A stretch of 64,000 bases of DNA, taken from positions 1-64,000 of the forward strand of contig CAINGK010000072.1 of the NCBI GenBank assembly GCA_903848465.1, read 5' to 3'. A program made the position numbers and the translations under genes. The DNA comes from an uncultured Verrucomicrobiota bacterium (GTDB lineage Bacteria > Verrucomicrobiota > Verrucomicrobiia > Verrucomicrobiales > Verrucomicrobiaceae). This document shows positions 62,986 to 64,000 of this stretch, in pieces; within the stretch, counting starts at the first letter, position 1, and each line of letters starts with the position of its first letter. Under the pieces are notes generated by a model. It worked only from the letters and a program-made list of their open reading frames with translations. It was not told the DNA's origin and ran no database searches.

Positions 62986-64000
62986 TTATTCATTCAGTAC
63001 CGGCTCAGGCACGACCTTGAGCTTTTTGTCATAACACTGGTCCGCTTTCATCTGTTTGACCTGTTCTGGCAGTTTTTCAAAGGATGATGATGTGGATTTG
63101 GTCAGGACAATCTCACCGCTCGGGCCAGTGACCTGCACCACCCAGCCTTGATATTTGAAGCCAAATTTGGCACCCGTCGTGTCGAATTGAGTGGTGACAC
63201 TGGGCAGCTTGTTTTCAAAAGTTTGCCGAACAGGCAGGGACACGGGGAAACTCGCGCGTTGCAGTACCTTGATGACCTTCATGTCGATGGTGCTTTCGCC
63301 GTACAAAATGAAATTCAACGTGTAGCCTTCATAGGCTTGCGTGGGGGAGGCATTGGTCAGTTTAAGGCGGGGATTGATCACCTGCATCTCATCGTCAAAA
63401 TCACCGCCTTCGGTTTTGGTAGGACGGCCCAGCATGACCTCAATTTTGACATTGTTGCCGAAGGGAGCTTTCGAGGTCGCTGTCGCGAGCGGCATGGGCG
63501 CAGGTGGTGGCATGGCGGGCGGTGCCGGGGTGGTCGTGGGAGCCGATGCCATCACTGGGGTGACTGGCTTGGATCCACCAAGACTGGCGAGCAGTGCATC
63601 GCAGCGGGCAACGCCCAGGCGATCACCCGCTTGCTGTCGTTTGGCTGCGAGACCCCTGACACCGCTTCCGAGCTTTTGGCGCATGCTTTCGGCAGATTCC
63701 TGGAGGCGCTGTTCGAGCTGCGCGGTCTGCTGGCGATAGATGCCACGCAGACGTTTGTGATCGCCCGAAGTCGCGGCGTCGGTGGAAGGATCGGGGACGG
63801 GTTGCCCCGCAGCGATGGCATTCGCCTCGGCGCGCATGGCGAGTTGGTCTTTGGGAGAAGCTGTGACAGCAGAGCGATTCAATGCAGCACCGTACTTGGT
63901 GGTGAGTTCGCGGAGTTGCTCATCGTTAGTCAGCGAATTGGGCGGGGCTGATTGAGCGCGCAGGGCAGCGAGTTCCGGGTCAAACTTTCCCAGGTTCGCT
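62986..64000 (-). CDS. Unrecognised protein, N-terminus beyond the window
   Basis: The frame stays open through 64000, so the N-terminus is missing; a TTG at 63882 is not a convincing start. The visible 337 residues contain a charged helical part (L-E-Q-R-L-Q-E-S-A-E-S-M-R-Q-K-L), a Pro/Ala/Met-rich linker and a C-terminal beta domain with repeated aromatic strands (Y-T-L-N-F-I-L-Y-G, F-G-F-K-Y-Q-G-W-V-V-Q-V). The layout, helical part then linker then beta domain, suggests an envelope protein. I do not recognise a family. Confidence 0.75.
   Translation of the reverse strand, partial: ANLGKFDPELAALRAQSAPPNSLTNDEQLRELTTKYGAALNRSAVTASPKDQLAMRAEANAIAAGQPVPDPSTDAATSGDHKRLRGIYRQQTAQLEQRLQESAESMRQKLGSGVRGLAAKRQQAGDRLGVARCDALLASLGGSKPVTPVMASAPTTTPAPPAMPPPAPMPLATATSKAPFGNNVKIEVMLGRPTKTEGGDFDDEMQVINPRLKLTNASPTQAYEGYTLNFILYGESTIDMKVIKVLQRASFPVSLPVRQTFENKLPSVTTQFDTTGAKFGFKYQGWVVQVTGPSGEIVLTKSTSSSFEKLPEQVKQMKADQCYDKKLKVVPEPVLNE

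Overview
The window looks like chromosome from a Verrucomicrobiota bacterium close to Prosthecobacter/Verrucomicrobium. This is inferred from gene content: a PVC-type membrane-bound dehydrogenase with C-terminal haem, a DUF1549/DUF1553 cytochrome protein, an SHD1-domain secreted protein, many signal-peptide or Tat-exported enzymes, and GC-rich codon use. Genes are dense and on both strands. I saw no rRNA, tRNA or CRISPR array. Many starts lack a Shine-Dalgarno sequence, although a few (emrB-like, atpD, the GT2 gene) have a good one.

Layout. 1-560: tail of an IS256-family transposase, then a small Lys/Ala-rich protein with its own promoter-like sequence and a strong terminator. 564-5720 (minus): PVC dehydrogenase, SGNH hydrolase, a lipoprotein D,D-peptidase with a coiled-coil stalk, and aroD. 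5780-7174: a lone polyprenyl-phosphate sugar transferase. 7181-13893 (minus): a complete nine-gene N-ATPase operon (atpDCQRBEFAG), the laterally transferred Na+-type F-ATPase. 14088-22340 (plus): CocE-like hydrolase, 6-phosphogluconolactonase-like protein, secreted Gfo/Idh/MocA oxidoreductase, DegP-like protease, TatD-like hydrolase and pyruvate kinase. 22393-31019: a frameshifted SHD1 protein, an L,D-transpeptidase, small envelope proteins, the DUF1549/1553 protein, thymidine phosphorylase, an amidohydrolase and a CslA-like glycosyltransferase.

31134-32487 is a small scar region. It holds a deleted IS701/IS4-type transposase and a decayed VapC/PIN toxin, and ends in ATTC heptamer repeats just before a uracil-DNA glycosylase that lacks two of the usual Fe-S cysteines. 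33406-43486 carries two molybdopterin enzymes (one is MsrP with its MsrQ partner), two adjacent histidine kinases without a DNA-binding output, an H-type lectin-domain protein and a methyltransferase. 43589-50030 holds a PhnA-like protein, an O-methyltransferase, and a LysR regulator divergent from an oxidoreductase/HlyD/MFS efflux operon with a good LysR box between them. 50039-64000 is mixed housekeeping (rlmN, argS, RlmI-like methyltransferase, FKBP, DegT aminotransferase) with a pectate lyase-like protein, SGNH hydrolase, cupin, thioredoxin-like protein and several hypotheticals, including an unassigned His-containing membrane-protein pair. The last gene runs off the right edge.

The clearest functional system is the N-ATPase, whose c subunit has two membrane carboxylates and the Na+ ligand motif. 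The least explained signals are the ATTCNNC heptamers before start codons, the two-kinase array and the membrane-protein pair at 59578-60935.
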